DNA from: Bacilli bacterium
Lineage (GTDB): Bacteria; Bacillota_I; Bacilli_A; ML615J-28; CAG-698
Assembly: GCA_017962745.1 (NCBI GenBank)
Contig: JAGCUR010000001.1
Location: 18,363-82,362 of the forward strand
Direction: 5' to 3'
DNA: 64,000 nt
Positions 37,362 through 47,384 of this stretch are shown one piece after another. Each line of letters begins with the position of its first letter. Position 1 is the first letter of the stretch. Below the pieces are notes generated by a model. That model searched no databases. It saw nothing but the letters and a program-made list of their open reading frames with translations, and was not told the DNA's origin. A program made the position numbers and the translations under genes.

Positions 37362-40300
37362 ATGCATATACTAGATTATTTAAATAAAACTAAAAAAGTA
37401 TCCGAATTTGCAAGTATTACAACTAAAAATACTTACAAACTTTTCGTATACAATAGTGTAGCTAGTGCAAATATTTATCTAACTTATAAACTATTTAAAG
37501 AAAATAACGATACTATCTTTTATATATGTTCAAATATTTATAAAGCAACTCTTGCCTATGAAGCTTTTGTAAGCCTCGCGGGAATTGAAAATGTCAATTA
37601 TTATGTGATGGATGATTTTTCTTCTAGTGAAGTACTCGCTTCATCTAGTGAATATAAATATGAAAGAATGTATACAATTGATGCGCTTATTAAAGGCAAA
37701 AAAAGAATCGTTGTCGCAAACGTTGCATCGATTCTTAGATTAATTAATCCAAAAGTAGATATCGAAAACCATATAATTCACCTAAAAGTAAGCGATAATG
37801 TAGATATCAATAGATTAATAGATATCTTATTTGAAAGCGGATATAAAAGAACCGCTAGTGTAGAAGTAGTAGGCGAATTTAGTGTCCGTGGTGAAATTAT
37901 AGATATCTATCCGATTAACTTAGACTATCCAATTCGTATCGATTTCTTCGATAACGAAATAGAATATATCAAAACATTTGACCCTAGTACCCAAAAATCA
38001 ATCGAAAGAATCGATAATTTAGATATCTTACCGATTAGTGAGATATATTATGATGATGCAAATAAAGTAATCGAAGCAATAAAAAAAGATGCTAAGAGTA
38101 TTGAAACCCAAAATTATTTAAGTATTGAGTTAGATGACTTCTCTAACTTTGATTATTCGCTTAAACTACTTAAATATATTAAATATTGTACAAATAACCC
38201 TACAAATATTATTGATTATGTAGATGAAAAGGTAATTATATTTGAAGAATATAATAATATTTTAGAAGTAGAAACTAAAATTAATAAAGAAGCATACGAA
38301 TTATTACCTAGTGAAGTAATAAAAGAGTTAGATTTAAATCTGTTTATTCCCCTTTTAGATATTAATAACAATAAAATTATATATCTATCAGAGTTTAAAC
38401 AAAGCCTAAATGGAATATATCTAACTGATATTTTAGATATATCTTCAAGTAGTTTAATTGACTATAAAGGAAATGTAGCGCTTCTTGCTCAAGAAATTAA
38501 AAATAGAAAAAGTACTACCATTATTGGTTATATTAGTGACGAAAGAAAGAAATTACTTTTAGATATCTTTGCATCGCACGAAATTGATGTAAATATAAAT
38601 AGCATAAAAGAGCATAAAATTAACTTAGTAGAATGCAAAGATAGCTTTAGTTTAGGTATTGAAGATATCTTATATATAAGTGAAGCATCAATATTTAAGA
38701 AAAGTTATGAAAAACTTGCGAAATATCGTTCATCTTATAAAGATATCGTACCGATTAATTCTAAAGAAGATATCGAAATTGGTGAATATGTAGTTCATTA
38801 TGATTATGGTATTGCTAGATATAAAGGAATTAAAGAAGTAAAACTAAATGATATATGTAATGACTACCTTGTTTTAGCATTTGCCAATATGGATTTACTT
38901 TTACCAGTTGAAAAAATTAGCATGATTGATAAATATCAAGCTAGTGAAGGAGTAGTACCAAGGCTATCCAAGATTGGAACTAAAGACTGGGAGAAGAAAA
39001 AAGCTGCTGTTAGGGAAAAATTAGCTAGTTTAGCTGATTCACTAATTAAAGTACAAGCTTTGCGTGATTCAAGTAGTGGATATAAGTATGAAGTAGATGA
39101 CGCTGAACAGTCTAATTTTGAAAATGATTTTATATATGAAGAAACAGCAGACCAGATAAAAACTATTAACGATATTAAAGCAGATATGGAAAAAGGTAAG
39201 ATTGTCGATAGGCTAGTTTGCGGAGACGTTGGGTATGGTAAAACAGAAGTTGCCATGCGAATTGCTTTTAAAACTGTTATGAATGGTAAACAAGTAGCAT
39301 ATCTAGCGCCAACTACAATCCTTACTCGTCAACATTACTATTTATTTAAAGAAAGATTTGAAAAATATGGTATTAATGTAGCTTTAATAAACCGTTTTGT
39401 TAGCGAAAAAGAAACAAACGAAATAATAAAAGGGTTATCTAGTGGTGTAATAGATATCGTAATTGGTACACATGCATTGCTAAATGATAAAATTAAATAT
39501 AAAAATTTAGGATTATTGATTGTAGACGAGGAACAAAGGTTTGGCGTTGAGCATAAAGAAAAGATTAAACAGTATAAATCACTAATTAATGTGCTTACGC
39601 TAACTGCTACCCCGATTCCAAGGACATTACAGATGTCACTAATGGGAGCAAGACAGCTTAGTTTAATCGAAACACCACCAAAAAATAGATATCCAATTAA
39701 AACATATGTCTTAGAATATAACGATATCGTCATTAGAGAAGCGATATATAACGAATTAGCTCGTGGCGGCCAAGTATTTTATTTATATAATAGGGTATCA
39801 ACGCTTAACCGCGTTGCTACGCACTTACATAAATTAGTACCAGAAGCGCGTATTGCAATTGCTCATGGTCAAATGCCAAAAGAAGACTTGGAAGATATCA
39901 TTCAATCCTTTATTGATAAAGAATATGATGTGTTACTTTGCACTACAATTATTGAAACAGGTATTGATATTCCTAATACTAATACATTAATTGTACAAAT
40001 GGCAGACCGTCTTGGTCTATCACAAATGTATCAAATTAGGGGTCGAGTAGGTAGGTCAGATCGACTTGCTTATGCATACTTTGTATATGATGAAGGTAAA
40101 GTATTAACAGATAACTCAAGAAAAAGACTAAATGCAATTAAAGAATTTACTAATTTAGGTAGTGGATATAAAATTGCTCTTCGCGACCTTGCCATAAGAG
40201 GTGCTGGAGATATCTTAGGTAAAGAACAATCTGGTTTTATTGATGATATTGGCTTAGATTTATATATGAAATTGTTAGCTGAAGAGATGGACCGACTTAA

Positions 40301-40781
40301 AGGTATTAAAAAAGAAGAACCGGTTAATATATCTAATGAAATACAAGTATCTAAACATGTAGATAAAAGATATGTATCTGATGATGAGATTAGAATATAT
40401 ATCCATAAAAGGATTGATTCGATATCTAATTTAGAAGAAGAAGAATTATTAATTGAAGAATTAGAAGATCGATTTGGAAAATTAAGCGAAGAATTACTTT
40501 TATATATCGATAAGAAGTATTTAGATATATTAGTAGCTAGATGTAGTGTAGAGAAAATTAAAGAATTAGTAAGTTTAATTGAAATTACATTTACAACTGA
40601 TTTTTCAAGTAAGGTTGATGCGGCAAGCCTATTTAGTATTGCATATAAACTTAGTTCTAAATTTAGCTTCGAATATAAAAATAAAAAGATATTTGTTAAG
40701 TATATAAAACAAGGCACTAAAAAAGAGTGGATTAGTATGATTTGCAAGTTTTTTGAAGGTGTCAAAGGCTTAAATATTTGA
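37362..40781 (+). CDS. mfd: Transcription-repair coupling factor
   Basis: Translocase that removes stalled RNA polymerase and recruits UvrA, 1139 residues. The N-terminal UvrB-like part has GYKRTASVEVVGEFSVRGEIIDIYP. The RNAP-interaction region has GEYVVHYDYGIARYKGI. The helicase domains show GDVGYGKTEVAMR (Walker A), VDEEQRFG (DEEQ), TATPIPRTLQMSL and the TRG-like region QIRGRVGRSDR. The open frame starts at 37329, but GCAGGTGGGTT precedes the ATG at 37362. Confidence 0.96.
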   Translation: MHILDYLNKTKKVSEFASITTKNTYKLFVYNSVASANIYLTYKLFKENNDTIFYICSNIYKATLAYEAFVSLAGIENVNYYVMDDFSSSEVLASSSEYKYERMYTIDALIKGKKRIVVANVASILRLINPKVDIENHIIHLKVSDNVDINRLIDILFESGYKRTASVEVVGEFSVRGEIIDIYPINLDYPIRIDFFDNEIEYIKTFDPSTQKSIERIDNLDILPISEIYYDDANKVIEAIKKDAKSIETQNYLSIELDDFSNFDYSLKLLKYIKYCTNNPTNIIDYVDEKVIIFEEYNNILEVETKINKEAYELLPSEVIKELDLNLFIPLLDINNNKIIYLSEFKQSLNGIYLTDILDISSSSLIDYKGNVALLAQEIKNRKSTTIIGYISDERKKLLLDIFASHEIDVNINSIKEHKINLVECKDSFSLGIEDILYISEASIFKKSYEKLAKYRSSYKDIVPINSKEDIEIGEYVVHYDYGIARYKGIKEVKLNDICNDYLVLAFANMDLLLPVEKISMIDKYQASEGVVPRLSKIGTKDWEKKKAAVREKLASLADSLIKVQALRDSSSGYKYEVDDAEQSNFENDFIYEETADQIKTINDIKADMEKGKIVDRLVCGDVGYGKTEVAMRIAFKTVMNGKQVAYLAPTTILTRQHYYLFKERFEKYGINVALINRFVSEKETNEIIKGLSSGVIDIVIGTHALLNDKIKYKNLGLLIVDEEQRFGVEHKEKIKQYKSLINVLTLTATPIPRTLQMSLMGARQLSLIETPPKNRYPIKTYVLEYNDIVIREAIYNELARGGQVFYLYNRVSTLNRVATHLHKLVPEARIAIAHGQMPKEDLEDIIQSFIDKEYDVLLCTTIIETGIDIPNTNTLIVQMADRLGLSQMYQIRGRVGRSDRLAYAYFVYDEGKVLTDNSRKRLNAIKEFTNLGSGYKIALRDLAIRGAGDILGKEQSGFIDDIGLDLYMKLLAEEMDRLKGIKKEEPVNISNEIQVSKHVDKRYVSDDEIRIYIHKRIDSISNLEEEELLIEELEDRFGKLSEELLLYIDKKYLDILVARCSVEKIKELVSLIEITFTTDFSSKVDAASLFSIAYKLSSKFSFEYKNKKIFVKYIKQGTKKEWISMICKFFEGVKGLNI

Positions 40782-40828
40782 TTTAATATGCAAATAAGAG
40801 TAAAATAGGTATTCAAGGAGGTGAATCT

Positions 40829-43060
40829 ATGAGTAACAGTGAAATATTACGATTAGAAAATGTTAGTAAGTTTTATAAAACTGCTAACAATGTAGCCATA
40901 GGAATTAGAAAAGTAAATGCTACTTTTCATATGGGCGAATTCGTAATCATTACGGGCGCTAGTGGATCAGGTAAATCGACTTTACTTAATGTACTAAGTG
41001 GTATGACTTCTTATGAAGAAGGCGTAATGTACATTAACGGTGAAGATTCAAGTTACTTTGGCCATAACGAATATGAAAAATACCGTAAAGATTACATAGC
41101 TTGTATATTCCAAAACTATAATATTATTGATTCATATAGCGTATATGAAAATATAGAACTGGCGCTAATTGCGCGTGGGGTTAAAAAAGAAGAAAGAAAA
41201 CCACTTATTTTAGATGTAGCTAAAAAAGTGGGTATCGATCATCGACTAAAAAATAAAGTTACTAAACTATCTGGTGGAGAAAAACAACGTACTGCAATTG
41301 CTAGAGCGCTAGTAAGCGATGCACCAATACTTGTATGTGATGAAATAACTGGTAACTTAGACCATGATACTTCAATTGAAATCATTAAATTACTTCATTC
41401 TTTAAGCAAAGATAAATTAGTATTAATGGTAACGCACGATCCAGAAGAAGTTATGCAATATGCAACTCGCGTTATTTCAATGTATGATGGGTCAATTCAA
41501 AGCGATAAAGTATTAAAAGAAGTAGAATATTCTGAAGAAGTTAAAATTAAAGATACACAACCAATAAAAAAGAGTGAAATTGTGCATCTTGCTTTAAAGA
41601 GTTTTAAGAATACGCCAAAGAAAAGTATATTGTTAGTATTAATATTATTATTAGCAACAATCTTTATTGGTTTTGCTTGTGCATCAGTTAATTCTACAAA
41701 TGATTCTTCAAACTGGTTTGGATATTATAGCAGCCAACAAAGTTATGATAAAAAAAGAATACTAGTTAAAAGGCAAGATGATGCGATCTTGAGCGATGCT
41801 GATTATAATTATTTTAGAAATATTGATAATGTTAGATATGTATATCAAAATAATTATATAATTGATGATTCATTACATGTTAGTTATCAAAATTATGAAG
41901 AAGATATATATCTATATTATGATTGTTTTATTTATAATAGAGAAATGTTAACAGAAGAAATGTTAACTTTAGGTAGGCTTCCTCAAGATAAAGACGAAGT
42001 TGTAATTGAAACTGTAGAATCTAATTATGCTGACTTAAAACGAATTCTAGGTAGCGAAATTGTTTGTGGAGACTATGGAGTTTCTTTCACAGCTAAACTT
42101 GTGGGAATAATTGTCAGCTCTGATGCATATGATTCTAAAATATATATTAGCGATGGGCAATTTAATAAATATCAAGAAGTAACATTATTTTACAAGAATA
42201 AAATTAGAACAAGTGAATGGTTATCTAACAATAGTAATATATGGTTAGTTAGTGATACTTTACCGAACAATAGTATTACAATTTATTCTAGTTATGAAAT
42301 GGGTGGTGAAAAGCCTTATAATACTAAAATAATGTATGCAAAAAATGGCGAACAACAGACAATTAATGAAGTAGCTATTTATTATAAATATATAGTTGAA
42401 TTTAATGATATGGTTGCTGATGCTGGTGTTGATATTGCCAATTACTTTAACAATATGGAATCATCTTATTTCACAACAGTAGTATTATCAAGAGATTTAT
42501 TTGATATGATTACAACTACTGATGTTAAAGATACATCAATTTATGTAAATGATGCAAAGAATGCTAACTTAGTTCAATCTACTCTTAATAATAATGGCTA
42601 TATTGCAGTAATAGCATATTATGAAAAAGCCGATGAAACAGGTAATATTTTAACTACAATTTTAAGTATATTCTTATATCTATTCTGTATTGCATTAGCT
42701 GGAGTTATATATTTACTATCTCATTTATCACTGAAGAATATTATATATAGCGAAAGAAAAGATTTATTAATAATGAGATCTTTGGGAATTAGCGCAAAAC
42801 AAGTAGGTGCTCAAATTTATATAAAACTAGTAGGCGTAAGCATGATTACAACTATATGTTTCCTTATTGTTAGTATTGTACTTCACGGCGTATATTTCCC
42901 AAGTACACATATATTCTACGCAATTTCTCGTATGCATGTTCTAGAAATGGTTTATATGGTTTTAATAATGTTAGGTATGACATTCTTGCTTGCTCGAAAG
43001 TTTGCTAAGAATATCTTTAAAGCAAATATTGCGTCTAAAGATAGGGAGGAACTACAATGA
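40829..43060 (+). CDS. MacB-like ABC exporter subunit A (ATPase-permease fusion)
   Basis: 743 residues. The N-terminal nucleotide-binding domain has Walker A GASGSGKS (43-50), signature LSGGEKQR (about 151), Walker B ILVCDE and H-loop THD. A TM segment (about 266-286), a large outer domain (about 290-610) and three C-terminal TM segments of the FtsX/MacB permease type follow. Such proteins move lipids, peptides or lipoproteins, or relay signals across the membrane. The ribosome site is CAAGGAGGTGAATCT. It overlaps the next ABC gene by 4 bp (ATGA), so a heterodimer is likely. Confidence 0.9.
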   Translation: MSNSEILRLENVSKFYKTANNVAIGIRKVNATFHMGEFVIITGASGSGKSTLLNVLSGMTSYEEGVMYINGEDSSYFGHNEYEKYRKDYIACIFQNYNIIDSYSVYENIELALIARGVKKEERKPLILDVAKKVGIDHRLKNKVTKLSGGEKQRTAIARALVSDAPILVCDEITGNLDHDTSIEIIKLLHSLSKDKLVLMVTHDPEEVMQYATRVISMYDGSIQSDKVLKEVEYSEEVKIKDTQPIKKSEIVHLALKSFKNTPKKSILLVLILLLATIFIGFACASVNSTNDSSNWFGYYSSQQSYDKKRILVKRQDDAILSDADYNYFRNIDNVRYVYQNNYIIDDSLHVSYQNYEEDIYLYYDCFIYNREMLTEEMLTLGRLPQDKDEVVIETVESNYADLKRILGSEIVCGDYGVSFTAKLVGIIVSSDAYDSKIYISDGQFNKYQEVTLFYKNKIRTSEWLSNNSNIWLVSDTLPNNSITIYSSYEMGGEKPYNTKIMYAKNGEQQTINEVAIYYKYIVEFNDMVADAGVDIANYFNNMESSYFTTVVLSRDLFDMITTTDVKDTSIYVNDAKNANLVQSTLNNNGYIAVIAYYEKADETGNILTTILSIFLYLFCIALAGVIYLLSHLSLKNIIYSERKDLLIMRSLGISAKQVGAQIYIKLVGVSMITTICFLIVSIVLHGVYFPSTHIFYAISRMHVLEMVYMVLIMLGMTFLLARKFAKNIFKANIASKDREELQ

Positions 43061-45465
43061 GACTCCTAAATGTTAATAAATACTTTAATAAAGGCAAATC
43101 AAACGAATTACATGTATTAAATAATGTAAGTGTTGATTTTCCTGAAACTGGTTTAGTTGCAATAATGGGTCAAAGTGGATCAGGTAAAACTACTTTACTT
43201 AATGCACTTTGTGGATTAGATAAAATTAATAGTGGTGAAATAGAAGTAAACGAATATAGTATTTCTAAATATAAAAGTAAAGTATGGGATAAATTAAGAA
43301 ACCAAGAATTTGGTTATATTTTCCAAAACTATAATATATTTGAGGAAAGAACTGTTTTTGAAAATGTTAGCTTATCACTAGAATTTTTAGGTATGAAAGA
43401 TAAAGCTGAAATTAAACACCGCGTAATGCAAGCTTTAGAGATGGTAGGTATGGATAAATATCGTAATCGTCTAGCTGGTGCTTTATCAGGTGGTGAAATG
43501 CAGCGTGTTGCTATTGCTAGAGCTTTAGTAAAAGACCCTACAATTATGATTGCGGACGAACCTACTGGTAATCTTGATGAAAAGAATACGATTATGATTA
43601 TGAATATTCTAAAAAAGATTGCGCGAGATCGCTTAGTAATTTTAGTTACGCACGAAAAAGAAATTGGTGAATTTTATGCCGACACAATTATTAGAATTCA
43701 AGATGGTAAGATAGTTGATATTACCGAAGGATCAAATAATGAATTAAAGTTATATTCTGATAATACAATTTATCTTCAAGATTTAAATAAAGATTCACTT
43801 AATTCAAATAAAATCACTTTAGCTTCATATTATAGTGATAAATTTGATGCAACTGTTAACGTAGAAGTAATTCTAGAAGGCAATGATATTATTATCAAAG
43901 CATCTTCTCCTGACAAGAAGATTAAATATGCTACAAACGATTCAAATATTAATATTGTGGATGGTAAAAGACCACAGCTTACAAAAGAAGAAATTGATAA
44001 AAATATATCAGATGTAAACGAAATTGATCATCTTGATAAAAGTAAACTATCTTGTAAGTACAATATTGGTTTATTTAATCATATTAAAAAAGGATTTGAA
44101 AGAGTATTTGATTTATCTAAATTTAAAAAATTATTCATTTTAGGATTTGTAATTAGTGCATGTTTATTAGTATTAAGTGTATCTGCATATGTAGGTGTAC
44201 AGTCCGTAGACGAATCTACATTTCTAAATTATGATAGAAACTTAATAGTTATTGATTATAGATATACAGCTAATAGGACTAAAGAAGATATTGATGCAAA
44301 ATATGCAAAAATACAATCATTAATTAATGATGGTAAGATTAATGCTATATATCCGTGTGTTTCTAATACATATGCTAGTGAAGGTCCAGCTATTCAATAT
44401 TTTAGATTTGATTCATTCGATACATATTCTATAGGATATAACTTAGAAGCTACATTTATTCCTTATACTAGTGTAAATGGTTATAAATATGTAGTACCTA
44501 ATCAAGGTGAAATTGTAATTGATAGGCTAATCGCTAATAAATTATATTCTACAGAATTATCATATGGTAACACTATTCAAAATGATGATTTATTAAAACT
44601 CACAAAAGTTGTATTTGGTCAAAAAGAATATAAAGTTGTAGGTATATCTGAAGAAAACAACGGTGTAGTTTATGTTAATCCTAAAGATGAATATAATTTC
44701 TACTTCACTAACGTGCAAACTTATAATGGAGAACTAGCTACTGTTGTTTCATTAAATAAAGGCGAAACTGTAGTAATTGGTAATGTAGTTGATGAAATTG
44801 TAGGATCGAACGCACAAATTAATGAATCGCTTTATGTAGTTAAAGGTAATCATGAAGATTATAGTTTACAATATGATACATATTATTTATGTAAAGAAGA
44901 TATGGATTATCAAGTATTCTATACATCGGTGAAAGTATCTAGTTCAATCCTTGTTTCATCTAATTTAAAAGCAAAAGAATTGAAGAAGTTATTTGATAAG
45001 AGCGAAATTAGTAGCGTAGAATTAAAATACAAAATTGATTATAAGAACGCAGCTGATGAAAAATTAATGGTGGCTAGAATTTTATTGCTATTTGCAGCAA
45101 TAACTATTATTGCCCCACTAATCTTCTTATTCTTCTTAATGAGATCTAATTTGATATCTAGAGTTAAAGAAGTGGGTGTTTATAGAGCATTAGGTTTATC
45201 GAGACTAAGTATTTTAAAGATGCATGCATCTGAAGCACTAGCAATTAGTGCTACTGGCACACTTGCTGGCTGGATTTTAGGTGTAATAATAATTATAAAG
45301 GTTAGAACAGTAATATATGCGGATATGATATTTAGTGGTAATCCACTAGTACTTGTCGCTTGTTTAATAGTTAGTGTTTTAATTAATTTGTTTGTAGGAT
45401 GCATTCCAATCTTGCTAATGTTACGCAAGACTCCTCAACAAATCTTATCTAAATATGATATTTAA
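43057..45465 (+). CDS. MacB-like ABC exporter subunit B (ATPase-permease fusion)
   Basis: 802 residues with the same plan as its partner: NBD with Walker A GQSGSGKT (38-45), signature LSGGEMQR and Walker B IMIADEPTGNLDEKN. A poorly conserved linker of about 120 residues precedes the first TM (about 360-380). An outer domain (about 385-660) and C-terminal FtsX segments with SRVKEVGVYRALGLSRLSIL follow. The long linker between NBD and TM1 is absent from subunit A. The substrate is unknown. Transcription ends at a strong terminator. Confidence 0.9.
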   Translation: MRLLNVNKYFNKGKSNELHVLNNVSVDFPETGLVAIMGQSGSGKTTLLNALCGLDKINSGEIEVNEYSISKYKSKVWDKLRNQEFGYIFQNYNIFEERTVFENVSLSLEFLGMKDKAEIKHRVMQALEMVGMDKYRNRLAGALSGGEMQRVAIARALVKDPTIMIADEPTGNLDEKNTIMIMNILKKIARDRLVILVTHEKEIGEFYADTIIRIQDGKIVDITEGSNNELKLYSDNTIYLQDLNKDSLNSNKITLASYYSDKFDATVNVEVILEGNDIIIKASSPDKKIKYATNDSNINIVDGKRPQLTKEEIDKNISDVNEIDHLDKSKLSCKYNIGLFNHIKKGFERVFDLSKFKKLFILGFVISACLLVLSVSAYVGVQSVDESTFLNYDRNLIVIDYRYTANRTKEDIDAKYAKIQSLINDGKINAIYPCVSNTYASEGPAIQYFRFDSFDTYSIGYNLEATFIPYTSVNGYKYVVPNQGEIVIDRLIANKLYSTELSYGNTIQNDDLLKLTKVVFGQKEYKVVGISEENNGVVYVNPKDEYNFYFTNVQTYNGELATVVSLNKGETVVIGNVVDEIVGSNAQINESLYVVKGNHEDYSLQYDTYYLCKEDMDYQVFYTSVKVSSSILVSSNLKAKELKKLFDKSEISSVELKYKIDYKNAADEKLMVARILLLFAAITIIAPLIFLFFLMRSNLISRVKEVGVYRALGLSRLSILKMHASEALAISATGTLAGWILGVIIIIKVRTVIYADMIFSGNPLVLVACLIVSVLINLFVGCIPILLMLRKTPQQILSKYDI

Positions 45466-45471
45466 GATATC

Positions 45472-45504
45472 TATAGAGCATAGTTTACTATGCTCTATAT
45501 TTTT
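45472..45504 (+). terminator. Terminator of the ABC exporter operon
   Basis: TATAGAGCATAG-TTTA-CTATGCTCTATA followed by TTTTTATAT. Confidence 0.87.
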
Positions 45505-45560
45505 ATATATTTGAAAAAATGGGGTTTTGCGTGTAAAATGGTTATTAGTAGGTGTATAAA

Positions 45561-46268
45561 ATGAATATTGATATTATTAAATGCGTTATAAATAACGACT
45601 ATTTGGCTTTGTCTAATATAACTAATGGTAAAAATGGCAATCTAGATAAGTTTTATAATCTTTATGCTAGTTTTTATATGCATAAAACTAAAGATTTATT
45701 CTCGTTTTTAGAAAATACAACATTTTATAAAGAAGAAGCGCAAGAAATTTATGATGTATTAGAGCAAAAAAGCGATCTAAAAGAAGCAAGAAGCCGCTTT
45801 TTAGATAAATATAAAGATTATATTAATGTAAAAAACGTATATACAGATGAAGAAGTAGTAGCTTTAGCTAGTAAAATTAAGTTACCTAACCCCAAAAGAA
45901 AAGTAGATGATATAACTAAGCCTGCTGGTGCCATTGTATTTTTATTTGGTATTGTTGCTTTGATGATCTTTAGCATGCTAGCATGGAAATTAAACGAAGA
46001 AATTGTCTATTTTTGTACTATTTTATTATTAGTAGTACCTTGTCTACTGCTAGTAATTGGTATAAATTTAGTTTTTACTAAGAAACTTAACTACTTATTA
46101 ATAGCATTAGAGACCTTTTCACTAATCTATTTAGTGTCTTTTGCTTGTTTGTATCCACAAATGGAGTCTACAAACTTCTTTGTTAATATAAAAAATCACT
46201 TTTATGAAGTAATTAAAGCCATTTATAGCTTCTTCAAGTATTATACATTCAAGGCTTTGGAGGTATAG
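45561..46268 (+). CDS. Unknown protein with C-terminal TM segments
   Basis: Not recognised. It has 235 residues from the ATG chosen by AGTAGGTGTATAAA. The first half (1-120) is soluble, helical and charged, with Asn/Lys/Asp-rich stretches. The second half has three TM segments (about 125-145, 151-171 and 176-196) and a short aromatic end (FYEVIKAIYSFFKYYTFKAL) that may be a re-entrant or amphipathic helix. It lies one base before the next gene; the two form an operon behind the ABC exporter but separated from it by a terminator. Confidence 0.72.
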   Translation: MNIDIIKCVINNDYLALSNITNGKNGNLDKFYNLYASFYMHKTKDLFSFLENTTFYKEEAQEIYDVLEQKSDLKEARSRFLDKYKDYINVKNVYTDEEVVALASKIKLPNPKRKVDDITKPAGAIVFLFGIVALMIFSMLAWKLNEEIVYFCTILLLVVPCLLLVIGINLVFTKKLNYLLIALETFSLIYLVSFACLYPQMESTNFFVNIKNHFYEVIKAIYSFFKYYTFKALEV

Positions 46269-46269
46269 T

Positions 46270-46854
46270 ATGAGAAGGTATCAACAAATTTATGATTCTG
46301 CAGTATCAAAAAGATATAAACTTCGCGAAAAATACGCAAAAGATCAATTCAGTAGTGCTGAATATGCAAAATTTACAAAGTTTAAACGTGTAAAGAAGGA
46401 TATTTTATACTTTTACTTAATCGGAATTGTGGTTATTGCAGCAGTTTTACTAATAATTTGTGTCAGACACAACGAATTATTCAATAAAATCTGGATAACA
46501 TACTTTGCAATCCTCGCTTTAAACACAATTTTGATGTTAACAGCCTTAGGAATTATCACTCAAGTGCTCCAAAATGCCTCAATTAATAAAAGAAATGAAG
46601 AATTAAAGACTAAAAATAAAGCAAATAAAGCAAATGATGATCTAGCTAAACTTGCTATAGTCCTTTTAGCGCTTGAAAATCACAATTCGTATTTAAATCA
46701 AGCCAAAATTGATGGCAACTTAGAAGCAAAAACTGAAGAATTAGTCAAAAATTATACGCAAATTGTCTCAAATTCAGCTAACAATTTGCCAACAAGTGAC
46801 GATTTCATCAATTTTTACCAAGAAACGCTGCTAAATAAAGAAAAAGAAAGCTAA
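46270..46854 (+). CDS. Unknown two-TM protein
   Basis: Not recognised. Its 194 residues comprise a basic N-terminal helix (MRRYQQIYDSAVSKRYKLREKYAK), two TM segments (about 46-66 and 75-97) and a long helical, Lys/Asn-rich cytoplasmic tail (about 100-194). The ribosome site GGAGGTATAGT lies in the end of the preceding gene, so the two are coupled. A 530-bp gene-free stretch follows. Confidence 0.72.
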   Translation: MRRYQQIYDSAVSKRYKLREKYAKDQFSSAEYAKFTKFKRVKKDILYFYLIGIVVIAAVLLIICVRHNELFNKIWITYFAILALNTILMLTALGIITQVLQNASINKRNEELKTKNKANKANDDLAKLAIVLLALENHNSYLNQAKIDGNLEAKTEELVKNYTQIVSNSANNLPTSDDFINFYQETLLNKEKES

Positions 46855-46860
46855 TTTAAA

Positions 46861-46969
46861 GCCTAAATAAGCCCCAAAACTCTATGAATTTAGGGTAAAC
46901 TTCAAAAACATGCACTTTAACAAGCCCTAAAACCCCTCTAAATCGAGGAGTTTTAAGCATTATTTAGGC
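46861..46969 (+). repeat. Two-level hairpin (possible structured RNA)
   Basis: Outer arms GCCTAAATAA (46861-46870) and TTATTTAGGC (46960-46969) are perfect complements 90 bp apart. Inside, TAAAACCCCTC pairs with GAGGAGTTTTA across a 6-base loop (46928-46955, one mismatch). No T-tract follows, so it is not a simple terminator. Confidence 0.5.
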
Positions 46970-47048
46970 ATATTTTAGACAAGCCAAAAAATTAGTACCA
47001 AAAACCCTAAAAAATAGGTATATTTTACAATATCTAAAAAATATCCAA

Positions 47049-47083
47049 AAAATGGCGAAAATCGAAAGATCGCCATTTTTTTA
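47049..47083 (+). terminator. Terminator downstream of the 46270 gene
   Basis: AAAATGGCGA and TCGCCATTTT around an 11-base loop, then TTTTTAAT. Confidence 0.75.
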
Positions 47084-47348
47084 ATGATATAGTTTAAAAA
47101 TCACCCATTCTTTTAAAATGCCCTAAAATTAAGCCCAAAATCACTATTTTTTTGCCCTAGAATCGTTTTTTGAATTTTTTTCAAATAAGTTTTAATGTCC
47201 GCGGTTTTTAAAAACGTGGCTTAAATTTCGGATTTTGGGCTATTTTTCAAAAATCGTCAAATATTAGCCAAAAATTAGCTCAATTTTTAGGCTATTTTTA
47301 GACCTCAATTTTTGGGCCTTTAAAAATCGCCAAAATTAGCCAAATTTA

Positions 47349-47377
47349 AAGGTCGCTAAATTTATTTTAGCGACCTT
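47349..47377. terminator. Terminator-like hairpin at the nfnB end
   Basis: AAGGTCGCTAAA and TTTAGCGACCTT are perfect complements just past the nfnB stop. The T-tract on the minus strand is short (TTTAAATTT). Confidence 0.65.
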
Positions 47378-47384
47378 ATCAAAA

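Larger units (their letters stand above)
46855..47384. other. Gene-free stretch rich in inverted repeats
   Basis: 530 bp between the convergent 46270 gene and nfnB. It contains an outer/inner hairpin (46861-46969), a T-tailed terminator (47049-47079), a second hairpin (TAGCC...GGCTA, 47265-47294) followed by TTTTTA, and the nfnB-side terminator (47349-47377). Words such as GCCAAAAATTAG, CCCTAAAA and TTTTTGGGC recur. No open frame with a ribosome site is seen. It may hold a small RNA or a decayed element. Confidence 0.55.

Noticed and set aside
40070..40816. Minus-strand open frame of 248 codons opposite mfd
   Set aside because: It lies entirely antisense to conserved mfd domains and translates to Ser/Leu/Ile-rich shadow sequence without a ribosome site.
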